Assembly: GCA_030770535.1 (NCBI GenBank)
Contig: JASVEC010000180.1
Location: 1 to 35,381, forward strand
Direction: 5' to 3'
Length of the DNA: 35,381 nt
Origin: Batkoa obscura
Taxonomy: Eukaryota; Entomophthoromycota; Entomophthoromycetes; Entomophthorales; Batkoaceae
The position numbers were made by a program, and so were the translations under genes. Below, in pieces: positions 20,865 to 30,945 of this stretch. The notes under the pieces were generated by a model, which was not told the DNA's origin, did no database searches, and was given only the letters and a program-made list of their open reading frames with translations. Each line of letters starts with the position of its first letter. Position 1 is the stretch's first letter.

Positions 20865-21805
20865 AAAAAAAGATTAGTAAATACTTTTTAAAGCTATTAT
20901 TATATAATATTTGATATTGTTTGTTACTTTTTACTATTAGTTTTAATAAAATGAACGTTAATATTTAAAGGATTGATGTTTTAGGCTTATAAATGAATAA
21001 ATTCATTATAGCTTTTCTAACAAAAGTAGCTTATGGATTAATTAGATAATTTGCAGTTACTAGTTCAGTACAATATTATTAAAACCTTTTATAGTCCATT
21101 TGAAAGATAAATTACTATTAACATTAAGTTTAAATTTCAACATACTTGAACTTCCAATTTAGCAAGTAATAAAACTTAAATGAACTTAAAGTAAGCAAAA
21201 ATACAATAAAACGTTAAAACTTTGAGATTAGATATTATTAGTTGGAACTTAATTGATGTTATTAACTTGTATTTTTACGAATTGTAGTTACAAAAATAAA
21301 TATAAAAATAAATTATTAACTATAGTCAATCCAATAATTTTTGTTGTAAATGTTAAAATAAAATAATTGAATGTTCCAAGTATTTTAAGAATACTACTTT
21401 ATTAGAAAGATAGTTAAATTTATTTTGGATCTAGAAGGTTGGAATTCGAAACACAGAATATCATTTACTAAATTGAATGGACTTGTAAAATGATAATATT
21501 TAGTTGAGCTATTAAAATAAATACCTTTGAATACTCTCAACTTCTTATTTATAAGAGATACTGGCTACGAATTCGATTTATGTATAAAATGAGCATTAAA
21601 TAACTATTAGAAATGTTGATATATGATTAGTAAATAAAATAGATTATTTCATTTCTGAAGCTTGTTAATGGTCACTTGATATGATTTGAATTAAGGTGAT
21701 TTAATAAATCCACCAATAGAATTAAATACCTATAATTCTCGAAAAGTTAGAATAAAACTAAATAGAATTAAATTGATACTCAAAAGCCTTTTAAATCTTT
21801 TAAAA

Positions 21806-22804
21806 ATGAACAATACTAAATTGATAGTGGAAATCATTGGGGATATTTTAGGAGTCATAGCATTGATATTAAACATCATGGTTGGTATAGTTGTTATTCT
21901 ACTTGTAAAAGAAAAATCATTTCGATTAGGATTTAGTTTTATTTTATTTACAATTACTATCGATATTATAATACCTATTGTTGCCTTAACACAAGAAATC
22001 ATATCAATAGTAAATGATTCGAATGTAATGCTCAACACTCACTCTTGTCAAATATTAGGGGTATTTCATACATTAATACCAATATGTAGTAGTTGTGGTG
22101 TATCATTGCTTACTTTAGAACGTTATTTTACTATTAAACAAATTAATGTAAGTAATTGGTTTTTATGGTCAGGCGGTTTAGTTATTATATCAATATCTTT
22201 TATATTATCTGTACTTACAGCTACTTATAATCAATTCCAACTTATGCCATCACGAATGATGTGTATGCCATTACCAATCCAAGGTACTTTTGGATCAGTA
22301 TATTACTTTGTTATGACCATTTTATTAATCTTGAATACTAGTATAATAGCTTATTGTTATTCAGGTATTATCTCAATAATGATAAAGAAGCCAAAATTAA
22401 TGTCCCATTCATTAAATTCATGTAATAAAGGGAATAAGAATGAATCAAAACAAGAGTTAACTGAAGAAGAACAGAATTCAATAGAAGAAACTGATAAGCA
22501 GTTGATAGATCAGAATTCTAGAAATCACAATTTATCAAAGAGAGTACTTAATAAGGCTATTTTATTCGTTGTTTGTTATACTATTTGTATTTTACCAGCT
22601 ATTTTTATCATGGTTTATTATATTATTATGAGTTTCTTAAATATTGAATTTGTGTTAAGTTATGAGCTATCAATTATTATCTTCGCTTCTATTTGTTCTT
22701 TTTGTATTGCTAATCCTATTTTATTACTTCTTTTACATAATCGAGTTTCTAGTAAACTAATGAATTTATTTATGAAGTTTAACTGTTTTATTAACACAAA
22801 GTAA
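21806..22804 (+). CDS. Class A (rhodopsin-like) G-protein-coupled receptor
   Basis: An intact frame of 332 residues. I start it at the ATG at 21806 (context AAAAATGAAC), because the longer frame begins with TTG. Seven hydrophobic segments are visible, at about residues 6-32, 38-62, 78-101, 115-137, 158-185, 230-256 and 278-308. TM3 ends in LERYFTI (E105 R106 Y107, the DRY-type motif). TM3 has a Cys near its outer end (HSCQ) and the second outer loop has CMPLP, a likely disulfide pair. TM7 has NPILL (N303 P304) in place of NPxxY. The third inner loop is long and acidic (KQELTEEEQNSIEE). The expected role is a plasma-membrane receptor acting through heterotrimeric G proteins; the ligand is unknown. 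Rhodopsin-like GPCRs are rare in Dikarya but present in some early-diverging fungi. A broken inverted paralogue lies at 16431-17410. Confidence 0.82.
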   Translation: MNNTKLIVEIIGDILGVIALILNIMVGIVVILLVKEKSFRLGFSFILFTITIDIIIPIVALTQEIISIVNDSNVMLNTHSCQILGVFHTLIPICSSCGVSLLTLERYFTIKQINVSNWFLWSGGLVIISISFILSVLTATYNQFQLMPSRMMCMPLPIQGTFGSVYYFVMTILLILNTSIIAYCYSGIISIMIKKPKLMSHSLNSCNKGNKNESKQELTEEEQNSIEETDKQLIDQNSRNHNLSKRVLNKAILFVVCYTICILPAIFIMVYYIIMSFLNIEFVLSYELSIIIFASICSFCIANPILLLLLHNRVSSKLMNLFMKFNCFINTK

Positions 22805-23150
22805 AGAACTATTGGTGGTGTAACGTAATAGGTTTTTATAATTAAGGTTTTATTTTATTAGATGACTTAATTAGAAATCTATAACAATAATTCAAATCTT
22901 TTTTTACATTTGAGCTTGAAGTCAATATTAACTTTTAGTTTGAATCTTCTTTCATTAGGTAATACTGGGTGATTACTAAAGTCTAGCACTTGAATCTTTT
23001 TATCTTTTTTTTAATAAAATAAAAAGTTTATCATTTTATGTTATTATGCGTATATTAATTTCATTATAATTAAGTAGTTTAGTAAATTAGAATAAATTTA
23101 TAAAATCAGTTAATCAAATAAGATAATCATACTTGACCTTTTAATTAACT

Positions 23151-23189
23151 AAAAGTAACGAAGCTAAAAAAAACATCCCCCGTATTAAT
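23151..23189 (-). repeat. MITE end fragment (copy 11)
   Basis: Only GAAGCTAAAAAAAACATCCC and its continuation CCGTA remain; no partner end is seen to the left. Confidence 0.55.
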
Positions 23190-23210
23190 ATAGAAAATAT
23201 AAAAACAAGG

Positions 23211-23314
23211 TTTGGGAGTGTTTTTTAGCTTCATCACTTTTTCGATTTTTAAGCGCTATTTGAGTGGAAATTTTGTTGGTGAAATTCTTAAACACAAAGA
23301 TACATCCTCATTTA
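23211..23314 (+). repeat. MITE copy 12
   Basis: TTTGGGAGTGTTTTTTAGCT then TCATCACTTTTTCGA at the left, core AAGCGCTATTTGAGTGGA, and GATACATCCTCATTTA at the right. Confidence 0.8.
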
Positions 23315-23418
23315 TACTATTAAGAATAATAATAATAGAAACTAAAGGATGCTAACTAAAAATAAAGTTATAATTAATAGACCTATAAAAATAAAAGATA
23401 TTAATTGTATTAACAATA

Positions 23419-23524
23419 AATGAGGGTGTTTTTTTTGACTTCATTACTTTTTCCATTTTTAAGCGCTATTTGAGTGAAAAGATTGTTGGTAAAATTCTTA
23501 AACACAAAAAAACACTCCCAAATG
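23419..23524 (+). repeat. MITE copy 13
   Basis: Left end AATGAGGGTGTTTTTTTTGA; core AAGCGCTATTTGAGTGAA; right end AAACACTCCCAAATG. Confidence 0.8.
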
Positions 23525-23887
23525 ATTAATTTAAGTTTTGATTATAAAGCCTGTTGTTAATATTATATAAATTTAGATTAAATTCAATAAAAAAATAAAA
23601 TATTAAATAAAAATAATTAAAAACAGAGTTAGTTATTATATAGAATAATATAACGTAATATAATAATATTTACAATATTATTTAATTTAATAATTTTAAT
23701 AGTTAAAATAATATAAAAAACAATATTGATAATAAATAATATTACTTTTTATTGAACTTTAAGAATATGATATATTTTAATACCAATTTATAATAATTAT
23801 AATATAGCTTCATTTATTTTGTAATATTACTTAACTATTAAACAATATAATATAAATAATTTATCTTTATAGTTTAAAAAATTTAAT

Positions 23888-23992
23888 AATGAGGATGTAT
23901 TTTTATGTTTAAGAATTTTACTAACAGATTTTCCATTCAAATAGCGCTTAAAAATGGAAAAAGTGATGAAATCAAAAATGTTCCAATATATA
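23888..23992 (-). repeat. MITE copy 14
   Basis: Left end AATGAGGATGTATTTTTATG; core CAAATAGCGCTTAAAAATGG. The right end has lost the usual CCCC (TGTTCCAATATA). Confidence 0.75.
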
Positions 23993-24365
23993 CTTTTGTT
24001 AAATAAAGGTAGTTTTGAAAAAATTGTTATGTTATATTATTTAATAATAATAATAATTTTGTATTAAGTTAATTTGTTTATTTATTACTTATGATTAGTT
24101 GATTTGGATTTCTTTAAAATATTTAATTTAAATAAAAAATTCATTTAAAAATAATAAAATTGAAAATATGATAAGCACTGAGTATTATAAATAAACTATA
24201 TTTGTTTAATTTTTGTAAAAGCAAAAATTAATTGTTAATAGCTATTTTATCAAATTAATCTTAGCTAATTAGACTGGTATTATTAACAATCCAAAAGTCT
24301 CAATCTTATACAGGTTACTTTTTTTGAAAACAGTTTGATGCCTAAAAAGTTAACTTTTAATATAT

Positions 24366-24475
24366 ATATGAGGATGTTTTTTTTTGATTTCATCACTTTT
24401 TCCATTTCTTAAGCGTTGTTTGAGCGAAAAGATTATTAGTTAAATTCTTAAACACAAAAATACATCCCCATATTG
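24366..24475 (+). repeat. MITE copy 15
   Basis: Left end TATATGAGGATGTTTTTTTT; core AAGCGTTGTTTGAGCGAA; right end AATACATCCCCATATT. TA lies at both flanks. Confidence 0.8.
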
Positions 24476-24537
24476 TAACTAACTTTTTTCTAAGATTTTT
24501 GGTCTAATGTTGACAAATAATTATTGATTATTAAATA

Positions 24538-24572
24538 TATGACGGTATTTTTTGGGCTCATCTCTTTTTAAT
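24538..24572 (+). repeat. MITE left-end fragment (copy 16)
   Basis: TATGACGGTATTTTTTGGGC then TCATCTCTTTTTA resembles a left end only. Confidence 0.35.
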
Positions 24573-24886
24573 AAGACTATTGTTACTTCATTTCAATCAC
24601 AAAATCTTAAAAGAATAAAACTCAATCATTATTTATAACAAAATCTATTCATCTGCAAATTTAGATAGATGTTATTATTTATTTTAGTATCTTCCATTTA
24701 CTTTTTGTTTCTACTAATAATATGCTTAGGATAAACAATAGTGTTTTATGGAAAAATATCAAAACGGATAACTAAATTTTGAAATAAGATACAAATACAA
24801 ATTTGTTAAAAGGTTCGAATTAAGTAATATATAACAACAATCATATTAAATAATATTAAGTTTTCCTATTAAATTAAAATGAAATT

Positions 24887-25096
24887 ATGTCTTCTATTTT
24901 TGTTTCCAAATCTAACGTCATTTCTATTGTAAGTGTTAGTCCCATAATAAAAATAGCATTGATTTATAATAAAACATGGGAATTTATGCTCCATTTTATT
25001 AATTCAATTGAACATTTAATTCCACCGATTACTAAAAAAACGGCAACATTAATTGGGATAAACAAAGTAGCCGATAAAGTTGTTTTATTTAACCAT
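24887..25096 (-). pseudogene. Possible N-terminal relic of a GPCR
   Basis: The minus strand from an ATG at 25096 gives short pieces in two frames. One contains FIPINVAVFLVIGGI and the next MGLTLTIEMTLDLE followed by EDIIS. The order and spacing resemble TM1-TM2 of the intact receptor here (VGIVVILL through QEIIS). Several stops are present. The plus-strand frame over the same bases (24887-25099) shows no features. Confidence 0.25.
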
Positions 25097-25167
25097 TGAA
25101 TCTAGAAGATGTGTGGAAAAAAAGGAATAAAAACTCAAATATAACAGTTCAATTAATTATCAAAAAA

Positions 25168-26871
25168 ATGAAATTTTATCAACTTCTTTATTTACAATTC
25201 TTATTTACTTTTTATGAATCTAAGGGTATTTCATTTACTACTGAAAATTCCTTTCCATTAAAAATAGTAGTCCACTCTGATTTTGGTGGTAGAAGTCATA
25301 TCAAGGGGATGTTAGAAATAGGAGATGAATTAATCAATAGAGGCCATCAAGTAACTTATGTAACTTTAGAACATAATCTTCGATTTTTGAAGGGGTATAG
25401 TATTGGTAATTATTCATTAGGTAAACCAAAAATTGATGAAAGTTTTATAAGAAAAGATATGCAAGATGGCTTAATTAAAGAAGATAAACGAAGTACTATG
25501 AAAAGAATGTCAAATATAATGTCAACTTTTTGGACAGAAAACTATGAATCTATTTATTTTCCTTTTAAAGATTATCTCACCGAAGAAAAACCTGACCTTA
25601 TTGTATGTGATTTTATCTCCTATGCTTGTAAAGACTTAGCTAAAACTTTAAAAATACCTTTAATTGCTGGCTTTCAAACTACAGATGGGTTCGGAATCAT
25701 TAATACACCCTATATTACATTGGGGATGGAATATGGCCCGATAGATACCAAAGATATGTCATTTTTTGAACGCTTTTACACTCAAGTGATAAATCCATTA
25801 TCATTATTCATCGATTTTAGAAATTTATATAAGCAGTTTGATAAGTTAAGAAGTCAACACAATATTAATCCAACTTTAGATAGATTTGGAGATTTAAATT
25901 ACGGATTAAATATAGCAAACACATTTGTTGGTTTTGAACCTGCTGCTCCAATATTACCAAGTATACTTCAATTAGGCCCAATTGTATCTGAAAACAAAGA
26001 TACTTTAGGATTGGAATTAGAAGGATTTTTAAACCTTCATGAAAATACTTTGTTCATTGCTTTTGGCTCAAATTCAATGCTTACACCAATAATTAGTCGA
26101 AAAATATTAGAAGCATCTTTATTGGCAATTGAAGAAGGGATCATTGATGGAGTATTATGGGGATTAGGACGTACAAAACAAAGTGATTTTCCAGTGGAAG
26201 TAAATGATGGTAAAGGCGGAAAAGTGAAAGTACAAGATTTATTCGAAGGAAAGAATGATAAAATTAAGCTATTGTCTTGGGCTCCACAAGTTTCAGTCTT
26301 AAATCATAAGAATACTAAATTATTCATATCTCATGGTGGATTAGAATCTACCTTTGAAGCTATTTATTCAGGTACACCAGTATTATGCTTAGCATTATTT
26401 GGAGATCAACCAAGAAATGCACGTAAACTAGAAGAAATTGGAACTGGGATTTATATTGATAAATTTACTTTTACATCCAAATCATTAAAAGAGCAGCTTA
26501 AAATTATAATTGAAGATAAGGATGATAAATTCAAATCAAATTTATCAAGAATGAAGACAATCTCTCATCATAATTCAAGAAGGCTCAGTTATGCTGCTGA
26601 TGTGTTTGAACAACATGCTTATACTGCTAAAGCATGTAGAGAACATGAACCTTTTGATCCTAGCTCCAACTTACCACCTTGTGAAATCAAACATCTTATT
26701 CCAATTTCAAAGCAAATGTCCGCTATTTCAGCTTATGGAATTGATATCTATGGTACTGCTATTTTACTATTATTATCAAGTTTCGTTTTAGCATCCTATT
26801 TCTTATACTATTTATCTAAATTTGTATACAGCTTTTATAAGCAAATTTCAGCTAAGTCAAAAACAGAATGA
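25168..26871 (+). CDS. UDP-glycosyltransferase 1, membrane-anchored, ER type
   Basis: 567 residues from the ATG at 25168; the open frame extends upstream only with a TTG. The signal peptide is MKFYQLLYLQFLFTF. The N-terminal (acceptor) half has GGRSHIKG with the expected catalytic His at H44 and a partner Asp in LIVCDF near residue 150. The C-terminal (donor) half has LLSWAPQVSVLNH near 368 and FISHGGLESTFEAIYSGTP. FGDQPRNARKLE follows, the GT-B family UGT signature that binds UDP-sugar. A membrane helix at about 528-550 (AILLLLSSFVLASYFLYYL) comes next, and the tail ends KSKTE, a KxKxx ER-retrieval motif. The likely reaction is transfer of a sugar from a UDP-sugar to a small lipophilic acceptor in the ER lumen; acceptor and sugar are unknown. 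It is tail-to-tail with UGT 2. Bases 25985-26076 and 26100-26640 are identical to that gene. Confidence 0.92.
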   Translation: MKFYQLLYLQFLFTFYESKGISFTTENSFPLKIVVHSDFGGRSHIKGMLEIGDELINRGHQVTYVTLEHNLRFLKGYSIGNYSLGKPKIDESFIRKDMQDGLIKEDKRSTMKRMSNIMSTFWTENYESIYFPFKDYLTEEKPDLIVCDFISYACKDLAKTLKIPLIAGFQTTDGFGIINTPYITLGMEYGPIDTKDMSFFERFYTQVINPLSLFIDFRNLYKQFDKLRSQHNINPTLDRFGDLNYGLNIANTFVGFEPAAPILPSILQLGPIVSENKDTLGLELEGFLNLHENTLFIAFGSNSMLTPIISRKILEASLLAIEEGIIDGVLWGLGRTKQSDFPVEVNDGKGGKVKVQDLFEGKNDKIKLLSWAPQVSVLNHKNTKLFISHGGLESTFEAIYSGTPVLCLALFGDQPRNARKLEEIGTGIYIDKFTFTSKSLKEQLKIIIEDKDDKFKSNLSRMKTISHHNSRRLSYAADVFEQHAYTAKACREHEPFDPSSNLPPCEIKHLIPISKQMSAISAYGIDIYGTAILLLLSSFVLASYFLYYLSKFVYSFYKQISAKSKTE

Positions 26872-27132
26872 ACAAAGTGAACTACATTTCTTATTATTAT
26901 TAGTATCACTGTTTTTTAAATAAATAAAGGGATATTAAATATTATTAATTGTTATATATATATGTATTAAATATAAATATGTTTCTTATATCTCTACTGT
27001 AAAAACAAATAAATATTCAAGTTGCCTAACTTATGAAACAAAGCCGTCAATAGAGTTGCTTTATTGAAGTAAAGGTAGTATTGAGAATATTCTTTTGCTT
27101 TTAAAAAACTCAATAAGCTAAAATTAAATTCA

Positions 27133-27235
27133 CCTGGGATGTATTTTTATGCTTGAATTTTAGTGATAGTTTTTCCACTCAAATAGCGCTTAAAAGATGG
27201 AAAAAGTGATGAAGCCAAAAAAACATCCTCATGTT
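27133..27235 (-). repeat. MITE copy 17
   Basis: Left end CTGGGATGTATTTTTATGCT; core CACTCAAATAGCGCTTAAAA; right end GCCAAAAAAACATCCTCA. Confidence 0.8.
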
Positions 27236-27247
27236 ATTTTCATTCAA

Positions 27248-27350
27248 GTATATGGGAATGTGTTTTTATGCTTAGGAATTTAACAACCTTTCCGCTCGAA
27301 TAGCGCTTAAAAAATGGGAAAGTGACGAAACCAAAAAAACAGCCCCATAG
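27248..27350 (-). repeat. MITE copy 18
   Basis: Left end TATATGGGAATGTGTTTTTA; right end GAAACCAAAAAAACAGCCCC then ATAG. Inverted, the right end reads TGGGGCTGT then TTTTTTGGTTTC, the closest MITE match to the transposon end. Confidence 0.8.
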
Positions 27351-27375
27351 CCTATTGATTGTTTATAAAGTGATT

Positions 27376-27718
27376 TATAAGGTAATCTGATCTTTTCGAT
27401 TTATGCAGAAAATAGGCCATAGGTTGCAATACTAGTTTTAATTTTTAGAATTTTTAATAAAGAGCTGTTTTTTATCAGAAAATTTTGGTTTCTTTCACTA
27501 CAGATTAATTAACTCTATTTGCAGTCATTAATAATAAAACTAACTGCTTTTTCTTGATTTAAAATAGCTTCTTAGAAGATTAAAAACTAACACTATAGTG
27601 AAGGGTGTTATTTAGCTGCCTTAATCTAATTAATAATGTATTCTTGACTGGAATTTGTTTCTTGAATAATTAGGTCAAATTTTATAAAAATTAGTTTCAT
27701 AGTTGCAGTTAATTACTC
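27376..27718 (+). repeat. Dispersed repeat R1, copy B
   Basis: The diverged partner of 12583-12918, in the same orientation and also directly right of a MITE. Its central part has TTCACTACAG and, about 100 bp on, CTATAGTGAA, an inverted pair that may mark a nested short element. Confidence 0.7.
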
Positions 27719-28248
27719 TTGGGGCTTGGCCTATAAAAAAAGTCAGATTACTTTATAGATTACATTATATAATCACTAAACATTGACAAATAGAATGTTC
27801 AAATGACTTAAGTATTTATGTAAAAATATGGTGTGTGGTCTCATTTATTAAATAAGCTAACTTGAAATTCCACTTACATAATTTTTAGAATTTTAGTATT
27901 TCAGGCATTTGAATTTAATCTTTTTTAAATCACTAATTTACACAGAAGGTTTGGTTTATTTAGGACAGGGAAAATTTAAATAAAGACAAGATAAAAGGCA
28001 AAGGGCAAAAACTTTAACCCAAGTTTGGAGTAGGATAAGTTAGATCCACTATGCTCGTTCAATTTATTTCTTGAAAGCTTTGTTTGGATTTTTGAAGAGG
28101 TTTGTGTAGCGTTGAATGGATTGATACTCCTTAAAAGATCTCTCTTCTATTCAGAAGTAACACAGCTATAGAAGGAGGATGAATATGTATTTTTAGTAGA
28201 GTTTATTGGAGGAAATTCTTAAGCTTTGAAAACACATTGTAACAATGC

Positions 28249-28330
28249 TACAGCTGTTGCAACCCTTTTGAAAAATACTGAGAATAATTTTTATAGTTGA
28301 GTTATTTACCTAAGTGGCTTTTTTTAAAGG
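28249..28330 (+). repeat. Possible dispersed repeat R2, copy B
   Basis: TACAGCTGTTGCAACCCTTT and the following bases resemble 3210-3292; tentative. Confidence 0.3.
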
Positions 28331-29183
28331 TTAGCCCTTATATATTGATGGAATTTTAGAAATTATTTTACTCTTAAATAAACACTTTATAACATTACAA
28401 AAAGAGCTGCAACGTCTGTATACAAACAAAAAATAAAAATTTGAATTTTTGTTTTTTTAAACATATTAAACACAAGGGAAAGCAATAGTTTTGTTCCAAA
28501 AAAAAGGAAAGAGCCTTTAGAATTCTATGGAGGAGAGAAATTTGATGATCCAAGGGAGAAATTTGTGGGGAGTAAACTAGTTTAAGTATTTCAAGAGCTA
28601 TTGAGTTGAAAAAAAGGAGTGCTTACATTCGCGGTTGATTGTTAAAAGCCACTTTAGGAAAAGAACTGAAATAGGAAGAGGACTCGTAATCAAATTGAAG
28701 CTAGGAAAATAAAATATCTTGTGGAAAAATCTAGTAACTGAACTTACAAATAATGATTGTATAATTATAATCAGGTAAAATAATATTTGTAAAATCAAAA
28801 TTAATTGTCTATGACTTAGGATTAAGAGAAAGGCTGTTGATATAAGTATCTGCTCAAGGAGTCTATAAAGATTTGGTATAAAAATATTAAAAATCTATAG
28901 GCTACTTTGACATCTATTTTGACTCAATTAAATAAACAATATTCACTGATAAGAGGCTTGAAGTTGTGGATCTGAGCTAGAATTGAGTAAACTATAAATG
29001 AAACACACCGTTGAATTGAATACAATTTTGAAGATAAGTATTAGACTCGAATAGTTTTGAGCCTAAATATGTATCTTATATGTTAATAAAATTTTGGAAT
29101 TAACAATACTATTTTCTCTTTTAGTAAAAGTTGTAAAATAGTCAATTAGATAATATAAACAAAATATTATTAAAGTCATTTAT

Positions 29184-30896
29184 TTATTCAGTTTTAGTTT
29201 TAGTAGCTATTTGTTTATACAACTTGTATACAAGTTTTGATAAGAAATATAATAGACATAATGATAAAATAAAACTTGATAATAATATCAAAATAGCAGT
29301 ACCATAAATATCGATACCTTTAGCTTGTATAAAGGACATTTGATTTGATACTGGAGTAAGATGTTTGATTTCACAAGGTGGCAAATTAGAGTCAACATTA
29401 TAAGGTTCATACTTTCTACATGCTTTAGCAGTATAAGCATGTTGTTCAAACACATCAGCAGCATAACTGAGCCTTCTTGAATTATGATGAGAGATTGTCT
29501 TCATTCTTGATAAATTTGATTTGAATTTATCATCCTTATCTTCAATTATAATTTTAAGCTGCTCTTTTAATGATTTGGATGTAAAAGTAAATTTATCAAT
29601 ATAAATCCCAGTTCCAATTTCTTCTAGTTTACGTGCATTTCTTGGTTGATCTCCAAATAATGCTAAGCATAATACTGGTGTACCTGAATAAATAGCTTCA
29701 AAGGTAGATTCTAATCCACCATGAGATATGAATAATTTAGTATTCTTATGATTTAAGACTGAAACTTGTGGAGCCCAAGACAATAGCTTAATTTTATCAT
29801 TCTTTCCTTCGAATAAATCTTGTACTTTCACTTTTCCGCCTTTACCATCATTTACTTCCACTGGAAAATCACTTTGTTTTGTACGTCCTAATCCCCATAA
29901 TACTCCATCAATGATCCCTTCTTCAATTGCCAATAAAGATGCTTCTAATATTTTTTTGGTTAAATGTTCATTTAGTACTGAATTTGAGCCAAAAGCAATG
30001 AACAAAGTATTTTCATGAAGGTTTAAAAATCCTTCTAATTCCAATCCTAAAGTATCTTTGTTTTCAGATATAAAAGGGCCTAATTGGAGTATAGCTGGTG
30101 GTAACGCGATAGCAGGTTCAAATCCAACAAAAGTATTTGCAATACTTAATCCATAATCTAATCCAGCATGTACTCCATAGGTAGACGAAATTCCATATCT
30201 TTTCCTTATTTCATTTTCTAGTTGAGTGACTTGAGATAAATAATATCCACTAACTACTGATTTAATAACTTGTGAATAAAAACGGTCAATAAAGGACATA
30301 TCTTTAGTATAAAGAGGACCATAGTCAAACCCTGTGGTGATAAAAGGTTCTATAGCTAAACCAATGCCATCTGTAGTTTGATAACCATTAATCAATGGGA
30401 TACCTAAGTACTTTGCTAAATCAGCACATGTATGAGCAAAGAAATCACAAACCAAAAGATCTGGTTTAGTTTCAATAAGATAATCTTTCAACGGATGATA
30501 TAAACCCTCATAACTCCTGGAAAGAATGGGTGCCAACCTCTTTCTCATTAAGCTAGAGGTGCTTTCTGAACTTTTACTTAAAATACGAGTTTTCATCATA
30601 TTTCTCATAGCAGTATCATCAAGGAATCCTTTTCCTAAAGAGTAATTTCCAATATTATATCCTTTTAAAAATCGAATATTTTCTTCGATTGTTGCATAAG
30701 TTACTTTATGTCCCCTATTTGCTAACTCATCCCCTATTTCTAAAACTGGCTTTATGTGACTTCTACCACCAACTCCTGAGTGTACTACAACATTTAATTT
30801 AGGACTGCTATTACTATCAAATAACTCTCCTTTACCACTAAATCCATTTAGCGAATTTAAAAATGGAAGAGCTGCTATTAATAACGATATCTTCAT
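29184..30896 (-). CDS. UDP-glycosyltransferase 2, membrane-anchored, ER type
   Basis: 570 residues from the ATG at 30896; the upstream extension opens with TTG. The signal peptide is MKISLLIAALPFLNSLNG. The acceptor half has VVVHSGVGGRSHIKP with catalytic His H47 and LLVCDFFAHTCADLAK. The donor half, with LLSWAPQVSVLNH, ISHGGLEST and FGDQPRNARKLE, is identical in protein to UGT 1 over about 180 residues. The end has a membrane helix (AILILLSSFILSLCLLYFL) and the tail KTKTE, an ER-retrieval KxKxx motif. The predicted role is that of UGT 1, an ER-lumenal glycosyltransferase, but its acceptor half is clearly diverged and so probably binds a different acceptor. Two DNA blocks, 29415-29955 and 29979-30070, are identical to UGT 1. 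The 23 bases between them are unrelated in sequence but equal in length. A TATA element lies 41 nt upstream of the start. Confidence 0.92.
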   Translation of the reverse strand: MKISLLIAALPFLNSLNGFSGKGELFDSNSSPKLNVVVHSGVGGRSHIKPVLEIGDELANRGHKVTYATIEENIRFLKGYNIGNYSLGKGFLDDTAMRNMMKTRILSKSSESTSSLMRKRLAPILSRSYEGLYHPLKDYLIETKPDLLVCDFFAHTCADLAKYLGIPLINGYQTTDGIGLAIEPFITTGFDYGPLYTKDMSFIDRFYSQVIKSVVSGYYLSQVTQLENEIRKRYGISSTYGVHAGLDYGLSIANTFVGFEPAIALPPAILQLGPFISENKDTLGLELEGFLNLHENTLFIAFGSNSVLNEHLTKKILEASLLAIEEGIIDGVLWGLGRTKQSDFPVEVNDGKGGKVKVQDLFEGKNDKIKLLSWAPQVSVLNHKNTKLFISHGGLESTFEAIYSGTPVLCLALFGDQPRNARKLEEIGTGIYIDKFTFTSKSLKEQLKIIIEDKDDKFKSNLSRMKTISHHNSRRLSYAADVFEQHAYTAKACRKYEPYNVDSNLPPCEIKHLTPVSNQMSFIQAKGIDIYGTAILILLSSFILSLCLLYFLSKLVYKLYKQIATKTKTE

Positions 30897-30936
30897 TTTG
30901 ACTTTTTTGTTTATAGATTGATGTTTATAATTCAAT

Positions 30937-30945
30937 CTTTATATA
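30937..30945 (-). promoter_or_regulatory. TATA element of UGT 2
   Basis: TATATAAAG on the minus strand, 41 nt upstream of the ATG at 30896; supports that start. Confidence 0.55.

Larger units (their letters stand above)
20178..21805. other. Transposon 3' end, two MITEs and intergenic sequence
   Basis: The right transposon end is at 20607-20629, with two MITEs back to back directly after it. From 20865 to 21805 there is AT-rich sequence without a recognised gene or clear TATA element. Confidence 0.5.
22805..25167. other. Intergenic sequence rich in MITEs
   Basis: Holds four full or nearly full MITE copies (23211, 23419, 23888 and 24366), two end fragments (23151 and 24538) and a possible GPCR remnant on the minus strand (24887-25096). 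A weak AATAAAAAC TATA-like element occurs about 34-43 nt before the UGT gene. Confidence 0.55.
26872..29183. other. Intergenic sequence between convergent UGT genes
   Basis: Contains two MITEs (27133-27235 and 27248-27350), repeat R1 copy B (27376-27718) and possible repeat R2 copy B (28249-28330). The minus-strand frame at 28598-28798 has no family features. No gene is recognised. Confidence 0.5.

Noticed and set aside
21730-22038. Minus-strand frame of 102 codons
   Set aside because: It lies opposite the first part of the GPCR gene and shows no family features; it is a shadow of the real gene.
26591-26791. Plus-strand frame of 66 codons
   Set aside because: An alternate frame of UGT 1.
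28598-28798. Minus-strand frame of 66 codons
   Set aside because: Hydrophobic by composition only; no family pattern.
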